Shown here piece by piece: positions 8,395 through 17,194 of a DNA stretch of 64,000 nt. The notes beneath the pieces are model-generated. The model ran no database searches. It saw nothing but the letters and a program-made list of their open reading frames with translations, and was not told where the DNA came from. Each line of letters begins with the position of its first letter. Position 1 is the stretch's first letter. The position numbers were made by a program, and so were the translations under genes. Source of the DNA: Hungatella sp. (GTDB taxonomy: Bacteria; Bacillota; Clostridia; Lachnospirales; Lachnospiraceae); the NCBI GenBank assembly GCA_009712635.1, contig WASS01000015.1, positions 496,001 through 560,000 of the forward strand, written 5' to 3'.

Positions 8395-9012
8395 CTAAAT
8401 GCTTTCTAAGAATTCCACGGAATTTACAGGAATTGATTCTGCCTTTTCCCCCAGCCCTTCCGAAAGCTGTGCAAAACTTCCATGAATGCGGTACAGAAAT
8501 GCCTTGTTATTTACGGAAGCCGTTTTCTCAAAAGGCCACCGGATTACAGTCGGCGTCTGAAATCCCACACCAAGCTCTAAAATCACAAGCTTTCTATTCA
8601 GTGTTCCTGCCAGCCATCTGGTATAGGCATTCCACTGGGGAAGATACCCCTCCTCAATATAAGTTTCCGCCTGAATGGTATTTCCAGTCAGCGGTTCTCC
8701 ACAATGAGGGCAGATATCATCAGGGATCTCTCCAGGTTCCCAGATGTCTTTGGTGCAGGCTTTGGAACACTGTCTCCAGGTAACATTGCCACAGGGCGCT
8801 ACCATGCGTTTTGGATCCAGACCGGACTTCATTAACTCTCCATTGGTCAGTGTTGTGACGATAAAATAATCCTTATCTTTTATAAGTCCGCCCAGTTTTT
8901 CATAGAGGCTGTCTTCCCCGCCAGCTAAAAGGCCGTTCCATTCCTCTCCGATTCCAATTAAAAGCTTTTCACATTCCTTTATTTCATTTAATATCTGCTC
9001 TTTCAAAGCCAT
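8395..9012 (-). CDS. Sirtuin-like protein with degenerate active site
   Basis: A 205-residue protein with the general plan of Sir2 NAD-dependent deacylases: an N-terminal Rossmann-like segment (LLIGIGEEWN), IVTTLTNGEL at residues 51-60, a Cys4 zinc module (C82, C86, C101, C104) and a late LELGVGFQTPTVIRWPFE resembling the sirtuin GTSL-P loop. The stretch that should hold the catalytic His (hG) instead reads VAPCGN at 71-76, and the usual TNvDgLH is TLTNGEL. It may bind NAD or ADP-ribose without classic deacylation. It is the first gene of the run leading to hisH (72 bases). Family assignment is fair. Confidence 0.65.
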   Translation of the reverse strand: MALKEQILNEIKECEKLLIGIGEEWNGLLAGGEDSLYEKLGGLIKDKDYFIVTTLTNGELMKSGLDPKRMVAPCGNVTWRQCSKACTKDIWEPGEIPDDICPHCGEPLTGNTIQAETYIEEGYLPQWNAYTRWLAGTLNRKLVILELGVGFQTPTVIRWPFEKTASVNNKAFLYRIHGSFAQLSEGLGEKAESIPVNSVEFLESI

Positions 9013-9163
9013 ACGTTATCCACCTTCTTTTCTACAGTACTGATTCATTATACCTCACTTAAGTTTTTAAGAAAAGATGGAAATTCTCACCTTGCGGCAG
9101 TCCTCTCTTCTATGCTATACTAATCTGTGCTATTTGAATAATGAAAAAGGAAGTCAGCATAAC

Positions 9164-9595
9164 ATGAATCGATTCAAAAGGCTCTCTCCCTTTTTGGGAG
9201 GCTGTACCGCGATAGCAGTCCTGGCACTGCTGTTAGTCATCTATACTCTGACAAGGCCGGTTCCTATGGCGGGAACCAAGAACATTACCGTAGATGTAGT
9301 ATATAAGGATGGGACAACAGACCACTATCAGCTAAAGACGGAAGCGCAGTTCTTACTGGAAGCCATAAACGCTATACCAGGTCTTACTCTGGAAGGAACC
9401 ACCACAGAAGAAACAGGACTGATGGTGATTAAAATTAATGGCAAACAGGCCGATTTTAAAAAAGACGGTGCCTACTGGGCTCTTCTTTGTGATGGTGAAC
9501 CATGCAATTACGGTGTCAGCCAACAGGCAATTAAGGACGGGGAACACTACACCTTTCAGTACACCCTCTCTGATGGTAAAGGCGGCGGGTCATGA
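9164..9595 (+). CDS. Membrane-anchored DUF4430 protein
   Basis: A 143-residue protein with one N-terminal membrane segment (about residues 12-30) and an extracellular domain matching DUF4430, a small beta-grasp domain related to the C-terminal domain of cobalamin-binding transcobalamin. Typical features are FLLEAINAIPGL, the segment MVIKINGKQADF and YWALLCDGEPCNYGVS. The start is ATG 9164; a longer frame to 9077 has no ribosome site. The stop overlaps the ATG of the next gene (ATGA), so the two are coupled. DUF4430 proteins are often next to ECF transporter S components, as here, and probably hand over a ligand outside the membrane; cobalamin-like ligands are a guess. Confidence 0.75.
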   Translation: MNRFKRLSPFLGGCTAIAVLALLLVIYTLTRPVPMAGTKNITVDVVYKDGTTDHYQLKTEAQFLLEAINAIPGLTLEGTTTEETGLMVIKINGKQADFKKDGAYWALLCDGEPCNYGVSQQAIKDGEHYTFQYTLSDGKGGGS

Positions 9596-10107
9596 AACAA
9601 TATCGTCCCATTACCACAAAGAATCTGGTGATTGATGGGTTTTTAAGTTCGCTGTTGCTGATCAGTCAGGTAAGCTTATCCTGGCTGCCCAATGTGGAGC
9701 TGGTCTCTTTGTTTTTAATTTTATACACTTTGGTATTTGGCAGACACGTATGGATTATCCTGTACGTGTTTGTTCTATTGGAAGGATTATTCTGGGGAAT
9801 TGGCATATGGTGGTTTTCTTACCTGTATGTGTGGGCGATTATTCCAGCCGCCATTTTTCTTCTTTATAATAAGAGCTGCCCATCCCCATTCTCCGCCGCG
9901 CTTCTGTCAGGAACCTTTGGAATGCTGTTTGGTTTATTTTCCTCTCTGCCCACACTTCTGACCGGAGGCGTGTACGCCGCCTTTGTCTGGTGGACTGCCG
10001 GAATACCATTTGACATCCTCCACGGTATGGGGAATTTCACTATTTCACTTATTTTATTTAAGCCCTTATATCAGCTGCTGATCCGGCTGAAACAGCATCA
10101 ATTATAA
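9592..10107 (+). CDS. ECF transporter S component
   Basis: A 171-residue hydrophobic protein with about five or six membrane segments, fitting the substrate-binding S component of energy-coupling-factor vitamin transporters. No ECF ATPases or T component are encoded nearby, which fits group II ECF transporters that share one energising module. It overlaps the DUF4430 gene by 4 bases. The substrate is not readable from the sequence. Coupling to a transcobalamin-like domain makes a corrinoid or another vitamin possible (inference). Confidence 0.75.
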   Translation: MKQYRPITTKNLVIDGFLSSLLLISQVSLSWLPNVELVSLFLILYTLVFGRHVWIILYVFVLLEGLFWGIGIWWFSYLYVWAIIPAAIFLLYNKSCPSPFSAALLSGTFGMLFGLFSSLPTLLTGGVYAAFVWWTAGIPFDILHGMGNFTISLILFKPLYQLLIRLKQHQL

Positions 10108-10126
10108 AACAAAGGAGTAACAGACT

Positions 10127-11332
10127 ATGGAAACAGCGATTGTAAGAATTAAAAAGGGAGAAGGACGGTCTTTAAAAGCCGGAGGAATGTGGATTTTTGA
10201 CAACGAAATTGATACCATAACGGGAGATTATACCAACGGAGATATCATTACTGTCCATGATTTTGACGGCTACTGCTTGGGCCGGGGCTTTATTAATACC
10301 AACTCCAAAATCACAGTCCGCATGATGACACGGAAAAAAGACGTGGAGATCAATGAGGATTTCATTGAAATGCGGGTACGAAATGCATGGGAATACCGGA
10401 AAACTACCGTAGATACCAGCAGCTGCCGGATTATCTTCGGAGAAGCCGATTTTCTTCCGGGAATCGTAGTGGACAAGTTCTCTGATGTTCTGGTAGTGGA
10501 ATCTCTTGCACTGGGTATTGACCGGTTAAAACCTGTAATTCTTGAAAAGCTGAAACATATTCTTGCAGAAGACGGAATTCAGATCCGGGGTATCTATGAA
10601 CGCAGCGATGCCAAGGTACGGCTTCAGGAAGGGATGGAACGATTCAAGGGATTCATCGGAGAACCATTTGACACTAAGGTTGAGATTACAGAGAACGATG
10701 TTAAATATATGGTGGATGTGGAAGACGGCCAGAAAACAGGATTCTTTCTTGACCAGAAGTACAACCGGCTTGCCATGAAACGCTTATGCAGGGACAAACG
10801 GGTTTTAGACTGCTTTACCCATACCGGTTCCTTCGCCTTAAATGCTGGTATTGCAGGTGCAAAAGAAGTAATTGGAGTCGATGCTTCGGAACTTGGAGTT
10901 GAGCAGGCAAGGGAGAATGCAGAGTTAAACGGACTTTCCGATCGTGTATCCTTCCGCTGTGCCGATGTTTTTGAACTCCTGCCCGAGCTTGAAAAATCTG
11001 GGGAAAAATTCGATGTGGTGATTCTCGACCCTCCCGCGTTTACCAAGTCCAGAAACTCCGTAAAAAACGCAGTGAAGGGTTATCGGGAAATCAATATCCG
11101 GGGATTAAAGCTTGTTACAGATGGCGGTTATTTAGCCACCTGCTCCTGCTCACATTTTATGACCCCCGAGTTGTTTACCAAAACCATAAGAGAAGCGGCT
11201 GTCAGCGCTCATAAGCGCCTGCGTCAGGTGGAATACCGCACCCAGTCTGCAGACCACCCAATTCTCTGGAGCGGAGACGAAAATTCTTACTACCTGAAAT
11301 TTTATATTTTTCAGGTTTGTGACGAGAAATAA
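10127..11332 (+). CDS. Class I rRNA large-subunit methyltransferase, RlmI-like
   Basis: A 401-residue SAM-dependent methyltransferase of the RlmI family (23S rRNA m5C1962 in E. coli). It has an N-terminal PUA-like RNA-binding domain (about residues 1-75), an RlmI-specific middle region, and a Rossmann domain with VLDCFTHTGSFALNA (SAM motif I), VIGVDASELG, VVILDPPAFTKSR (motif IV, about 298-310) and the TCSCSHFM catalytic Cys motif (about 342-349). Length is normal. It starts 19 bases after the S component, behind AAAGGAG, and may be read with that pair although the functions look unrelated. Confidence 0.92.
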   Translation: METAIVRIKKGEGRSLKAGGMWIFDNEIDTITGDYTNGDIITVHDFDGYCLGRGFINTNSKITVRMMTRKKDVEINEDFIEMRVRNAWEYRKTTVDTSSCRIIFGEADFLPGIVVDKFSDVLVVESLALGIDRLKPVILEKLKHILAEDGIQIRGIYERSDAKVRLQEGMERFKGFIGEPFDTKVEITENDVKYMVDVEDGQKTGFFLDQKYNRLAMKRLCRDKRVLDCFTHTGSFALNAGIAGAKEVIGVDASELGVEQARENAELNGLSDRVSFRCADVFELLPELEKSGEKFDVVILDPPAFTKSRNSVKNAVKGYREINIRGLKLVTDGGYLATCSCSHFMTPELFTKTIREAAVSAHKRLRQVEYRTQSADHPILWSGDENSYYLKFYIFQVCDEK

Positions 11333-11338
11333 TCATTT

Positions 11339-11386
11339 AAAAACAGGGCAGGTTCAATCCTCAAATTGGATTCCTGCCCTGTTTTT
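11339..11386. terminator. Bidirectional intrinsic terminator
   Basis: AAACAGGGCAGG at 11341-11352 pairs with its complement at 11373-11384, with A and T runs on both sides. It closes the plus-strand methyltransferase and the minus-strand oxidoreductase. Confidence 0.9.
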
Positions 11387-11388
11387 AA

Positions 11389-13326
11389 TTATCTTATAGA
11401 CATTGCTGCATACATACCGCTTCTCACGGCACCGCCTACTTTTCCAACTTTTGCACAATCACCAATCAGGCGAACCTTATTATGGTATTTTGCATCAATG
11501 GCTTTTGCTATTTCATTGTTAGGAAGCATTCCAAAGGAAGCAACCACTGTGTTTCCTTCAAGGAAAATCTCGTTTCCGTCTTTTCCCATAGCCCGAACAC
11601 CTTCAGCCGTGATTTCAAGCACCTTATGTCCAGTATAAAGCTCCACTTTATTTTCTAAAAGCATTGGTATCAAAGATGCTTTATTAATCATATGATCTCC
11701 AGCTGCCACTTCATCAAGCATTTCAATAATGGCCACCCTCTTACCCTTTAATGCAGTTTCCAAAGCACTGTCGCAGGAGGACAGACCACCGCCGCAATAT
11801 ATGATTTTTTCACCTTTCAGCTTGTTCTCATCCAGATGTGCTTCCAGAACATTAATTGCACGTTCAATTCCCTTAATCGGGGGCATCATTGGAATTGCTC
11901 CAGTAGCAACAATGATCGCATCTGCCTTTTCAAATACTGGATCATCTTCTCCAATCTCTGTATTCACATGTACTGCAACCCCAGTTAATTCCAACTGGCG
12001 CTTATACCAGGTAATCAGTTCACGTAGCTGGCTCTTAAAAGGAGGAGTTGCTGCACTGCGTAACTGCCCCCCTAAATCACTCTCTTTTTCAAACAAATCA
12101 ACCTTATGTCCCATGAGCGCCGCTGTTCTGGCCGCTTCCATTCCACCAGGACCTCCTCCGATTACAACCACATGCTGCTGTTTATTGGTCTTTTCAAGTT
12201 TAAAACGTTTCTCGAACCCAGTGGCTGGATTGACGGAACAGCTGATTTTTGTCAGTCTGGTCAGAATTCTTCCGATGCAGTCATCGTTACAGCGAATACA
12301 GGGACGAACTTCATCACGGCGGTCAGTTAAAATTTTGTTTGCCATCTCCGGTTCAGCGATTAAAGGTCTTCCCATCAATACAAAATCAGCATTTCCGCTT
12401 TCAATTAACTGGACGGCTGTTTCAGGGGTATGGTTACCGGCATTTAAAAGGGGAATTTTAACCGCCTTACGTGCAACCTCACAAACATCTGCCATACAGG
12501 CATCACCCAGATAAGCAGGTGGGAATATATAATCAATATTTTCATAGCTTCCGCTGTCGATATCCAATGCATCAACTCCTGCTTTTTCCAGTTCCTGCAT
12601 AAGAGGAATGGTTTCCTCAAAGGTACGTCCGCCTTCAAAATTATGCTTTACTGCCATTCGAAACAGGATAGGCATATCAGGTCCCACTGCCTCCCGTATG
12701 GATTGTACAATTTCAACGGCAAAACGCATACGGTTTTCCGGTGTTCCACCATACTCATCTGTTCTTTTATTCCAGATTTCTGACATAAACTGGTCAATTA
12801 AATATCCTGCATGACCATGAACTTCAATGGCATCAAAACCAGCATCCTTTAATACTTTTGCAGAATATGAAAATTGCTTCATAATCGTCTTGATTTCTTC
12901 AACCGTTAATTCACGGCACATTAAATTCGGATCAAACATGGAAGGAATCGCTGAAGAAGAAACAGGCGCCTTCCCATTTAACATATTGGGAAACGCATTT
13001 TTTCCGGTACCGCAGCTAAGCTGTGCACAGATCTTCGTTCCATAGCGGTGAACTGCTTCCACTAACGTGGTTAATTGTGGAATCACATAGGTATTATCCA
13101 GATATCCTTCCATGGAGCCCTGAGCCAGTTCCTGTGTTAAGAACTGGCAGCCCATAATGATCAGTCCGGTTCCCCCTTTTGCCCGCTCTTCAAAATAATC
13201 AATTTCATCATCAGCAATTGTTCCGTCAATATGACCTGAGTTAAGTCCCATTGGTGCCATGGCAATACGATTCTTTACTATCATATTTCCGATTGAAAAT
13301 GGTGTGTTTAAAATCTCGTAATTCAT
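11389..13326 (-). CDS. NADH:flavin oxidoreductase of the dienoyl-CoA reductase / BaiCD type
   Basis: A 645-residue protein with three parts. An N-terminal old-yellow-enzyme TIM barrel (about 1-330) binds FMN, with EVHGHAGYLIDQFMS holding the substrate His pair. A Cys cluster (CIRCNDDC then a later SC, about 335-360) binds one [4Fe-4S]. A C-terminal FAD/NAD(P) domain begins with VVVIGGGPGGMEAA near 395. This layout is shared by 2,4-dienoyl-CoA reductase, trimethylamine dehydrogenase and clostridial BaiCD/BaiH bile-acid or enoate-type reductases. The substrate is therefore an unsaturated carbonyl or related compound that cannot be named. The PucR regulator 136 bases upstream is a likely controller. 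It ends at the shared terminator. Confidence 0.9.
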   Translation of the reverse strand: MNYEILNTPFSIGNMIVKNRIAMAPMGLNSGHIDGTIADDEIDYFEERAKGGTGLIIMGCQFLTQELAQGSMEGYLDNTYVIPQLTTLVEAVHRYGTKICAQLSCGTGKNAFPNMLNGKAPVSSSAIPSMFDPNLMCRELTVEEIKTIMKQFSYSAKVLKDAGFDAIEVHGHAGYLIDQFMSEIWNKRTDEYGGTPENRMRFAVEIVQSIREAVGPDMPILFRMAVKHNFEGGRTFEETIPLMQELEKAGVDALDIDSGSYENIDYIFPPAYLGDACMADVCEVARKAVKIPLLNAGNHTPETAVQLIESGNADFVLMGRPLIAEPEMANKILTDRRDEVRPCIRCNDDCIGRILTRLTKISCSVNPATGFEKRFKLEKTNKQQHVVVIGGGPGGMEAARTAALMGHKVDLFEKESDLGGQLRSAATPPFKSQLRELITWYKRQLELTGVAVHVNTEIGEDDPVFEKADAIIVATGAIPMMPPIKGIERAINVLEAHLDENKLKGEKIIYCGGGLSSCDSALETALKGKRVAIIEMLDEVAAGDHMINKASLIPMLLENKVELYTGHKVLEITAEGVRAMGKDGNEIFLEGNTVVASFGMLPNNEIAKAIDAKYHNKVRLIGDCAKVGKVGGAVRSGMYAAMSIR

Positions 13327-13462
13327 ATGCCGCCTCCGTAAGTATGTTCTTGATAAAATATTAACATATTTATGGTAACATACTTACTGACGTTTATGCA
13401 TCGTGCATTTATTTAGAAAAATATCAGAAACAATGACATTTCTGCACAAATGAGTTTTTATC

Positions 13463-15022
13463 TCATTTACTGATATATTCTAAGATTTTATAGGAAAAAT
13501 ATAGTGTCATATAACAGTCCCGGTTATAAATATCAACAGATATCAGTTCTTGTATTTTAGACAAACGGTAGTTCATGGTATTTCTGTGAATAAACAGATC
13601 ATCGGCAGAAGCCACCAGATTCCCCATGTTTATAATGTACGTATATAAACTTTTCAAATAATCTGTTTTATGGTTCTCATCGTATTCTTTTAATCTTAAA
13701 ATATCCGGATGGCAATAATGGATCAGATCCTTTTGTTCCTTTATCCGGTCCAGCATGTCATAAATACCATAATCCTCATACCGATAGATATTTAACTCAG
13801 CTGCTTCCTTTTTGCCGAACCGGATCGCTGCCAATGCCTGTTCGTATGCCTCAGGGATCTCCAATATTTCACAAAAACTCTGACTGACACCGGCGCTCAT
13901 GTGCATCTGCTTTAAATATTCAGTAATGGGCTGAATATCTTCATTAGTCAGGTATTGGGACTGATTGCAGCCTGTAATGAATATTAAATGATTATCATGA
14001 AACATTAGCTCCCCATGGGAACCTTTAAAAAGTTTTGATTCTCTTATCAAAGAGATTAAGCTGAATGTTTCCGAATAATGATTGTATTTTATTATAATAA
14101 GATATTTTTTCTCCGGCAATTTCCACTGCAGTCTCTTTGCTCTGTCTTGAATCAATTCCGGTTCCGTAAGACTTCCCTGTATCAGATCCGAAATAAAACG
14201 GTTCGCCAGCCAGTCATACTGAAAACCTGATGATTGATTGTTTTTAATCTCATTTGCTATTACATCACATATGAATTCCGTTATCTCCAGATCTTTCTCT
14301 GTGAAAAGCCTGTTGGATTCAAGAACTGCAAAATGACCTACAATACGCCGATTCAGCCGTATCGCACAAAATATTCTTCGATATTTGTAACCTTCTCCAA
14401 GACTTCCAATGACTGCTTTCTTGTCCTGGACTGTTTTTTCTATCCACTGCTTAAAATTATATTTCTGTGTATACTCATAAGTTGTAAATCCCATATTCCT
14501 GTATTCCATCCATGGCAGATCATCTACTTCCTTAAAATCAGATGCTGCCAACAAGCGATGATTATTATCTCCCAGCATAACGGGATTTCCCAATAACTCA
14601 CTGGCTATATCTATAATATAGGGAAGACCTCTGCCTTGTATAATGGTATTAAAAAGTGCAGCTGGCCGCTCGATTAACGAATACTGGTCCACAAGTATGT
14701 CCGTAATATCATTGAGCAGTTCCTCCGTGGTGATTCCCGGCTGTATATAAACCACATTGGCGTGACAGTCTTCCTTCACCGTGTGAGAATGATCCAGATC
14801 AGACGGACATTCAAGCAATAAAACATTCATGGGGAAATTATCGCCGGAACTATTGAAAATTTCAGAGTATCTGCCAATATAAAGTATATGATCATCAAAA
14901 GCTGCAATACGGTCAGTTAATAGTTTTACTCCCCGTATGGTCAGATTTTCTTCGCATAAGACTGACTTTATGATGATTGTTTCCTCTAATTTTTCTAATA
15001 TGTCTTTTATTCTCAGTATCAT
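13463..15022 (-). CDS. PucR family transcriptional regulator
   Basis: A 519-residue regulator with an N-terminal PucR domain, a GAF-like middle region (about 150-260) and a C-terminal PucR helix-turn-helix domain (about 450-515, LFIHRNTMNYRLSKIQEL). Family members sense metabolites such as purines or sugar acids and usually control adjacent genes. It lies upstream of and in the same direction as the flavin oxidoreductase, so it may regulate that gene. No ligand can be deduced. Confidence 0.9.
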   Translation of the reverse strand: MILRIKDILEKLEETIIIKSVLCEENLTIRGVKLLTDRIAAFDDHILYIGRYSEIFNSSGDNFPMNVLLLECPSDLDHSHTVKEDCHANVVYIQPGITTEELLNDITDILVDQYSLIERPAALFNTIIQGRGLPYIIDIASELLGNPVMLGDNNHRLLAASDFKEVDDLPWMEYRNMGFTTYEYTQKYNFKQWIEKTVQDKKAVIGSLGEGYKYRRIFCAIRLNRRIVGHFAVLESNRLFTEKDLEITEFICDVIANEIKNNQSSGFQYDWLANRFISDLIQGSLTEPELIQDRAKRLQWKLPEKKYLIIIKYNHYSETFSLISLIRESKLFKGSHGELMFHDNHLIFITGCNQSQYLTNEDIQPITEYLKQMHMSAGVSQSFCEILEIPEAYEQALAAIRFGKKEAAELNIYRYEDYGIYDMLDRIKEQKDLIHYCHPDILRLKEYDENHKTDYLKSLYTYIINMGNLVASADDLFIHRNTMNYRLSKIQELISVDIYNRDCYMTLYFSYKILEYISK

Positions 15023-15043
15023 GGGTTCACCTTCTCCATATTA

Positions 15044-15075
15044 TAAAAATACCCTAATAGCATTACTATTAGGGT
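15044..15075 (-). terminator. Intrinsic terminator after the polysaccharide deacetylase
   Basis: ACCCTAATAG at 15051-15060 and CTATTAGGGT at 15066-15075 form a 10-bp perfect stem. On the minus strand it is followed by ATTTTTATAA. It separates the deacetylase from the PucR gene. Confidence 0.8.
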
Positions 15076-15096
15076 ACAGTTTTCCTCTTTTTATTC

Positions 15097-16047
15097 TTAT
15101 CGATAAAACTGCGAATAAACTCCGCCGGACACCACTCCGCCCCGATAGCTCGCCAGCTCGCTAACGGTAACCAGCTGATATCCCTGTTCGGATAATCTGC
15201 GGATAATCTCAACTGCAGCAGCTCCGCTTTGAGGATAGAGTTCATGCATCAGCACAATATCCCCATCTTTCACCCGGCTCATCACTGTCTGTATGGATTT
15301 GGCCGTGTTCCTGGTCTTCCAGTCCAGCGTATCAATACTCCACATAATCATAGGCGCATGAACATTCTGAAGAACTGTGCTGTTTTTATTCCCTCCCGGA
15401 AGTCTGACTAATACAGGTCTTACACCGCAGACAGCTTGTACCGCATCATTACATCGGTTAATCTGGCTTTGAATCTGCTGGGCATTTAACTTGTTTAAAT
15501 ACTTATGCTCATATGTATGATTACCAATCTCATGTCCTTCTGCAGCCATACGCTTTAATTCATCCGGATAATAGGCTGCCCGGTTTCCTACCACGAAAAA
15601 AGTTGCTTTTCCGCCGTACTGTGCCAGACTGTCCATAATCTGATTACCTACCGGAGCGTAAGGACCATCATCAAAGGTCAGGGCAACCATTGGTTTGGAA
15701 GGATCAATCACTCTTCCAGCAGGTTGTCCCTCAGTTTCTGATGATTCCTGCTGCCCTGCTGTCTCTCCTGTACTTTGACTTTCTGTCTCCGCCTGTGACT
15801 GTGTCGCTGTCTCTGCCTGAGTCTCTTCCTGCTTTCCTGGCTTTGTAGAAACGTTTCCGCTTTCATCTACCCATCTGGCAACTCCCGGCCCCAGGTTTTC
15901 ATCTATCCAGCCGCCTCGTACCTGCGTTGTCTCTTCTGCAGCTGCCGCCGTTTCATACGCCATGGACGGAAATGGAGAAGCCGGCACGAAGGCTGTTATA
16001 AGGGCAAGGGCTGTTATACCCAGACCCAGTTGTAAAAATTTCTTCAT
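15097..16047 (-). CDS. Secreted or anchored polysaccharide deacetylase
   Basis: A 316-residue protein with an N-terminal signal or anchor (residues 1-30), a linker rich in Gln, Glu, Ser and Thr (about 70-112) and a NodB carbohydrate esterase family 4 domain. The metal-binding motif 1 TFDDGP is at 124-129, motif 2 GNHTYEH at about 178-184, and RLPGGN fits motif 3. It probably removes acetyl groups from peptidoglycan or another envelope glycan. It has its own promoter-like sequence and a terminator, so it is likely monocistronic. Confidence 0.9.
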   Translation of the reverse strand: MKKFLQLGLGITALALITAFVPASPFPSMAYETAAAAEETTQVRGGWIDENLGPGVARWVDESGNVSTKPGKQEETQAETATQSQAETESQSTGETAGQQESSETEGQPAGRVIDPSKPMVALTFDDGPYAPVGNQIMDSLAQYGGKATFFVVGNRAAYYPDELKRMAAEGHEIGNHTYEHKYLNKLNAQQIQSQINRCNDAVQAVCGVRPVLVRLPGGNKNSTVLQNVHAPMIMWSIDTLDWKTRNTAKSIQTVMSRVKDGDIVLMHELYPQSGAAAVEIIRRLSEQGYQLVTVSELASYRGGVVSGGVYSQFYR

Positions 16048-16080
16048 GAAACATCATTCCTTTCCCTGTTACTAATCTCT

Positions 16081-16109
16081 ACTATACAGGAATTAAGGAA
16101 AAATGGAAA
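16081..16109 (-). promoter_or_regulatory. Probable promoter of the polysaccharide deacetylase gene
   Basis: On the minus strand TTTCCA (16109-16104) and TATAGT (16086-16081) are separated by 17 bases, 34 bases before ATG 16047. Confidence 0.45.
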
Positions 16110-16137
16110 GTAAAAAGCAAAAAAAGGTCCCTCATAC

Positions 16138-16863
16138 TCATACAAATCTGCCCTTCAGAAGGGCAGTAATTATCCCTTCCACGCTTTTTTCTTCCACTTT
16201 CAGGGGCAGACCCGGTTCTTTGATATCACCCAGCTGATGGGCGTCTGAATTCTGGAGAATCACGCAGCGCTCAAGATATGGATTTTGTCTGACCAATTCA
16301 GGAAGACTGTTTTGATTCCTCACTTCTGCCGCCATAAAACGGCTGTCAGGCGGAACGAAACCCAGGTTTGACAACAGGCTGTTGGCGTTTTTGTCCAAAT
16401 GAGCGGGAAACATGACACCGTCAAAGGAACGGACCAGATCCCAAAGTCCGTCAAAGGATATCTCTGTGGAGTTAATCAGAAGATTTTCAAACGTCCCTGC
16501 TGCTTCGTCTTCCTTATTATATATAAACTGATTCCCAAAAATTTCCACGTTATTCGGAAAAGGGATCAGTTTCTTCTCCACATACCCATCAAATTCCATG
16601 GCTTTTGACAGCGTAGGAAACAGGCACACCGCATGTACCTCCTCAGACGTACAAAGCTCCATACCAGGAATTGCAAGAATCCCGAATTCCTCCGCAAAAT
16701 GCAACACAGCGGGACAGTTCTTGCAGGAATTGTGGTCTGTCACTGCAATCACTTCTAGTCCTTTTAATGCTGCCATCCCTACGATATTACCAGGTGTCAT
16801 ATCGTCATCGCCGCAGGGAGATAAGCAGGAATGAATATGAAGGTCATATTCAAGCGTCTTCAT
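16138..16863 (-). CDS. PHP-domain phosphoesterase-like protein
   Basis: A 241-residue PHP domain protein. Metal-binding motifs are DLHIHSCLSPCGDDD near the N-terminus, VTDHNS, a central HLDK and the late NSDAHQLG. PHP proteins hydrolyse phosphate esters (nucleotides, histidinol phosphate or others). The start is ATG 16863 with AAAGG upstream; a longer TTG-started frame reaches 16881. It overlaps the DRTGG gene by 14 bases and is last in the five-gene operon beside the bifurcating hydrogenase. The Cys residues in ITDHNSCKNC and SCLSPCGDDD are unusual and might hold metal. Its role in hydrogen metabolism is unknown. Confidence 0.85.
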   Translation of the reverse strand: MKTLEYDLHIHSCLSPCGDDDMTPGNIVGMAALKGLEVIAVTDHNSCKNCPAVLHFAEEFGILAIPGMELCTSEEVHAVCLFPTLSKAMEFDGYVEKKLIPFPNNVEIFGNQFIYNKEDEAAGTFENLLINSTEISFDGLWDLVRSFDGVMFPAHLDKNANSLLSNLGFVPPDSRFMAAEVRNQNSLPELVRQNPYLERCVILQNSDAHQLGDIKEPGLPLKVEEKSVEGIITALLKGRFV

Positions 16864-17194
16864 GGGAAAGCCTTTTTTCAATCAGCAGAGCTGCTTCAAA
16901 AATAGGAAGCCCGGTCTTCATTACCGTTATATTCTGTTCGATTGCCTTTTGTTTTGCGGCCTCGTCAGGTGCCACCCCCTCTGCAAGAATTACACAGGCG
17001 GCATCCGTTAAAGACGCAACAGCAAGGGTGTTCATATTTCCCATAACAGTCACCCATGCACAGCCCTCAGGCGCTTTGCCCATGGCAATACTTAATAAAT
17101 CACAGCAAAATGGTTTTGTAATGCTTCTGTCCGTTCTCTCACCTACATGAATCGTCTCAAATTCTCCAGTATCAATCAGTTCCCTTATCGTCAT
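16850..17194 (-). CDS. DRTGG domain protein (first copy)
   Basis: A 114-residue single-domain protein of the DRTGG type, a small nucleotide-binding or regulatory fold also found between CBS domains and in phosphotransacetylase. It begins MTIRELIDTGEFETIHVGE at ATG 17194, behind GGGGAG, and overlaps the preceding hydrogenase-like gene by 23 bases. The same operon holds a second copy at 19044-19391, which shares the pattern ...ADAACVILAEG...A...I...TG..... . Stand-alone DRTGG proteins recur next to clostridial trimeric hydrogenases; what they bind is not established. Confidence 0.8.
   Translation of the reverse strand: MTIRELIDTGEFETIHVGERTDRSITKPFCCDLLSIAMGKAPEGCAWVTVMGNMNTLAVASLTDAACVILAEGVAPDEAAKQKAIEQNITVMKTGLPIFEAALLIEKRLSHEDA

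Noticed and set aside
11729-12514. 261-aa open frame on the plus strand
   Set aside because: It lies opposite the well-supported flavin oxidoreductase gene, has no ribosome site and no recognisable motifs.
16864-16881. TTG start for the PHP protein at 16881
   Set aside because: ATG at 16863 fits the family start better and has a suitable AAAGG upstream.
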